Source: Phycisphaerae bacterium
GTDB lineage: Bacteria > Planctomycetota > Phycisphaerae > Sedimentisphaerales > SG8-4
Length of the DNA: 7,725 nt
NCBI GenBank assembly: GCA_030613765.1
Contig: JAUWLI010000132.1
Location: 1 to 7,725, forward strand
Direction of reading: 5' to 3'
The position numbers and the translations under genes are program-made. Positions 5,824 to 7,725 of this stretch are shown here, piece after piece. The stretch's first letter is position 1, and each line of letters opens with the position of its first letter. The notes below the pieces were generated by a model, which saw only the letters and a list, made by a program, of their open reading frames with translations, did not search any database and was not told where the DNA came from.

Positions 5824-6162
5824 TTACTCGCCTGATTCTGAATTTGCAGGGGCGACACAGTAAATGTAAATGAGCGGTTCTGTTCCGTTATTTTTCACGT
5901 CATGGACGGTATTCGGGGGTATATAGCATACTTTCCCCTGGCCGACCTGGAAAGAGTCCTGTTCGCCAATTAGCAGCATCCCGCGGCCGGAAAGAAAGAC
6001 AAGCAGTTCTTCATGATGTTTAGTGCTGTGCTGTCCGCAGCCCTGGCCGGGTTCGATGTATACTCTGCCCGAGCGCATTCCACAGGTTTGTGGTTGGCCC
6101 TCCAGAATTCTTTGATATTCGGCCTTATCGTTCAATTCAATGATGAGCACTTTTTCTGACAC
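5824..6162 (-). CDS. Small single-domain cupin protein (112 aa)
   Basis: This is a compact cupin beta-barrel, probably cytoplasmic and metal-binding. Cupin motif 1 is seen at about 45-61 (H45-STK-H49-H50-E51-E52, ending SGRG). Motif 2 is at 76-91 (G76-X5-P82-X-N84-X2-H87-X3-N91). The likely metal ligands are histidines 45, 49 or 50, and 87, with Glu51 or Glu52. The length fits one barrel with no partner domain. Small cupins include sugar isomerases, dioxygenases and sensors, and the substrate cannot be told here. The start is GTG, with AGAGGA 6 nt upstream; an in-frame GTG four codons later is less well placed. The gene is divergent from the NicO-like transporter across 153 bp, so the two may be co-regulated. 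Confidence 0.88.
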   Translation of the reverse strand: MSEKVLIIELNDKAEYQRILEGQPQTCGMRSGRVYIEPGQGCGQHSTKHHEELLVFLSGRGMLLIGEQDSFQVGQGKVCYIPPNTVHDVKNNGTEPLIYIYCVAPANSESGE

Positions 6163-6206
6163 AATAAATCCTCTTAAAAAACAGTAAATTCAATATGATA
6201 TGGAAG

Positions 6207-6234
6207 AATTTAAGAAAGTTTTACTCTTTGTCAA
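6207..6234 (-). promoter_or_regulatory. Sigma-70-like promoter of the cupin gene
   Basis: On the minus strand, a consensus TTGACA (6229-6234) is followed after 16 bp by TAAATT (6207-6212, four of six consensus bases). Transcription would begin near 6200, leaving a leader of about 38 nt before the GTG at 6162. For the opposite direction I see only a weak TTGATG-18-TATTTT candidate (6243-6272). Confidence 0.5.
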
Positions 6235-6315
6235 TTATTTTCTTGATGTAGTAGCAAAAATATAGTATTTTTATGCGCACAGTTTGATTGTTCAACTTTT
6301 TGTGAGGAATTAATT

Positions 6316-7029
6316 ATGACAGCGGAACTGAGTGCTCTTATTATCACCGCTGCTTCCATAGGTTTCTTCCATACGGTATTGGGGCCGGACCACTATCTGC
6401 CTTTTATCATGATGTCATGGGCGCGAAAGTGGTCGGGATTGAAGACGACGTTGATAACCATCTTGTGCGGTCTTGGGCATATAGGAAGTTCGATTGTTCT
6501 TGGCCTGATAGGTGTGTCAGTTGGCATAGCACTTAATAAGCTGACGTTCGTGGAGGGCTTTCGGGGCAATCTGGCCGGCTGGCTGCTTATTGCATTCGGG
6601 CTGGTGTATTTGGTATGGGGATTGCGGCGGGCTTACCGGAACCGACCTCACGTGCACAGCCACACTCACACGAGCGAGGCAGTGCACACACACTCTCACA
6701 GCCATCATCAGGAACACGCACATGTTCATAACGACACAGCCAGGCAGAGCATTGCACCGTGGGCACTGTTTGTCATTTTCGTTTTTGGTCCTTGTGAACC
6801 TTTGATTCCCCTCCTGATGTATCCGGCTGCAAAGAACAGTTTCTTTGGCCTGGTGGTGGTGACGAGCGTGTTTGGTGTAGTTACGCTTGGCACCATGCTT
6901 GGTATGGTTCTTATTTCCAGAGCGGGAGTGAGTTTTATTCCACTGAAGCGTCTGCAGCGTTACACACATGCTATAGCCGGGGCGACCATCCTTCTTTGCG
7001 GCCTGGCCATTCGGTTCCTGGGATTGTGA
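6316..7029 (+). CDS. NicO/UreH/RcnA-like metal transporter with histidine-rich loop
   Basis: This 237-residue inner-membrane protein has about six hydrophobic segments: near 5-33, 43-73, 86-104, 146-169, 175-200 and 216-236. The first carries H19-X5-D25-H26, resembling the His/Asp signature of nickel/cobalt transporters. The second has GHIGSS (His55) and the fourth GPCEP (158-162). Between the third and fourth lies a loop with 12 histidines in residues 112-138, mostly in H-X-H alternation, as in RcnA-type efflux proteins. It probably moves Ni, Co or a similar divalent metal; direction cannot be read from sequence. UreH-like or TauE/SafE-like annotation is an alternative. The start is ATG with GAGGA 7 nt upstream. 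It is divergent from the cupin gene, with no urease or metal-enzyme genes in view. Confidence 0.83.
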   Translation: MTAELSALIITAASIGFFHTVLGPDHYLPFIMMSWARKWSGLKTTLITILCGLGHIGSSIVLGLIGVSVGIALNKLTFVEGFRGNLAGWLLIAFGLVYLVWGLRRAYRNRPHVHSHTHTSEAVHTHSHSHHQEHAHVHNDTARQSIAPWALFVIFVFGPCEPLIPLLMYPAAKNSFFGLVVVTSVFGVVTLGTMLGMVLISRAGVSFIPLKRLQRYTHAIAGATILLCGLAIRFLGL

Positions 7030-7140
7030 GCAACCCAAACAAGCGCACGTGATTTCATTGGGATGTGGTATTAACTCCATGAATAAATGTTGCCCCGGGG
7101 TCTGGGCTGCCTGGGAATGTCTGTGTTAGGTAAGTTTTTG

Positions 7141-7185
7141 CGGAAATGTTCCGTGGAAAATGCGGAGGTATGTTGTATATTACAA
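7141..7185. repeat. Two 13-bp inverted repeats upstream of the acyl-CoA synthetase gene
   Basis: CGGAA-atg-TTCCG (7141-7153) and TTGTA-tat-TACAA (7173-7185) share a 5-3-5 layout, and their centres are 32 bp apart, about three helical turns. They differ in sequence. They could be regulator sites for the gene at 7277 or chance. The rest of 7030-7276 shows no clear terminator, promoter or gene. Confidence 0.25.
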
Positions 7186-7276
7186 TCCAGTCTGCTACGA
7201 TAATCTCCTGCAGGATATTGAAACTAAGCTTTAAAGCTGGTCTGTGGGCCCATATCGTTTTCTTTTGGATTGAAAC

Positions 7277-7725
7277 ATGGAAGGTAAGCTTGTGTTCCAA
7301 ACCTTAATAGAGTTTTTTAACCAGTCCCTGTTGCAAGCGGAATCAGCTAAGCCATGCCTGGAAATCGTCAGAGCGGACCGGCAGGAGACTCTCACATTCG
7401 AACAGTTGAAAACAAGGGCACAAGACTTTGCACTATGGCTCATTCAAGACAGAAATATCGGCATAGGAGACAAGATAGCGATATTGGGCAAAAACCGTGC
7501 GGATTGGGACGTGGCCCTTTGGGGGATAATCCTTGCCGGTGCTGTGCCTGTGCTGATTGACCCTGAAAGGCCGGTAGAAGGTGTCAAGAAACACCTCGCT
7601 TCCACCGACACCCGCCTGCTCGTTATGGCTGATGATTATCAGGATGCAGATTCCCGGGGGCAGCTAAAAGAGTATACCTTGAGCGGGGGCCCGGATATTA
7701 TTGAGATGACCGCATATAAGAGAAT
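7277..7725 (+). CDS. AMP-forming acyl-CoA synthetase / AMP-binding enzyme (N-terminal part)
   Basis: 149 codons of an adenylate-forming enzyme are visible before the window ends. Family features seen are LTFEQLKTRAQDFALWL (39-55) and GIGDKIAILGKNRADW (62-77). These are followed by ALWGIILAGAVPVLIDPERP (80-99) and STDTRLLV (109-116). This is the usual N-terminal order in long-chain acyl-CoA ligases and other ANL-superfamily proteins. The ATP-binding TSGTTGxPK loop and later motifs lie beyond the edge, so substrate class (fatty acid or other carboxylate) stays open. An in-frame TGA sits two codons before the ATG, so the protein cannot extend upstream. The ribosome-binding site is weak (GGA about 8 nt away). 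The preceding 247 bp make co-transcription with the transporter uncertain. Confidence 0.9.
   Translation, partial: MEGKLVFQTLIEFFNQSLLQAESAKPCLEIVRADRQETLTFEQLKTRAQDFALWLIQDRNIGIGDKIAILGKNRADWDVALWGIILAGAVPVLIDPERPVEGVKKHLASTDTRLLVMADDYQDADSRGQLKEYTLSGGPDIIEMTAYKR

Noticed and set aside
6517..7080. Minus-strand 187-codon frame opposite the transporter gene
   Set aside because: It is antisense to a clear membrane protein and lacks a plausible composition or ribosome-binding site.
7093..7100. CCCCGGGG palindrome as a terminator of the transporter gene
   Set aside because: It is self-complementary with no loop and no U-run, so it cannot act as an intrinsic terminator.
7055..7443. Minus-strand 81- and 70-codon frames at 7055-7300 and 7231-7443
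   Set aside because: They overlap the start of the AMP-binding gene or the spacer before it, and their translations look random.

Overview
The window looks like a bacterial chromosome fragment, most probably from the Planctomycetota (Phycisphaerae-like) or a related PVC lineage. The main reason is a run of four same-strand pseudopilin-like genes, each joining a type IV/II prepilin N-terminus to an H-X9-DG C-terminal motif. Expanded families of this architecture are a hallmark of planctomycetes and their relatives. Base composition is moderate, with AT-rich intergenic DNA, good AGGAG ribosome-binding sites and recognisable sigma-70-like promoters. The taxonomic call is an inference from protein architecture only.

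Layout. Positions 1-785 (minus) hold the N-terminal three quarters of queA, the tRNA queuosine ribosyltransferase-isomerase, cut by the window edge. Divergent from it is a small basic 64-residue protein of unknown function (1048-1242, plus). It converges on the pseudopilin cluster, which runs leftward from 5152 to 1362 as four paralogues of 265-293 residues separated by 92-158 bp. The cluster has a good promoter upstream of its first gene (TTGCAA-17-TATAAT at 5298-5326). Its 5' leader contains a 24-bp tandem repeat arranged as abutting mini-ORFs.

The 670 bp upstream of the cluster (5153-5823) holds no convincing protein gene but is rich in signals. A second minus-strand promoter of the same type (5592-5619) is followed by a 10-bp inverted repeat, a 12-bp hairpin and a GC-rich hairpin. 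Together these look like a small structured RNA or a long structured leader. A plausible terminator for the next gene is also present.

From 5824 to the right edge are a small cupin protein (minus), a divergent six-helix NicO/UreH/RcnA-like metal transporter with a histidine-rich loop (plus), and the first 149 codons of an AMP-forming acyl-CoA synthetase-type enzyme (plus, truncated by the window).

The genes do not form one obvious pathway. The four pseudopilins are the coherent unit: they are probably exported inner-membrane-anchored pseudopilins built by local duplication, with conserved ends and divergent middles. The cupin and transporter share a divergent promoter region and may be co-regulated. 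The most unusual signals are the non-coding RNA candidate and the repeat-bearing leader just upstream of the pseudopilin array.
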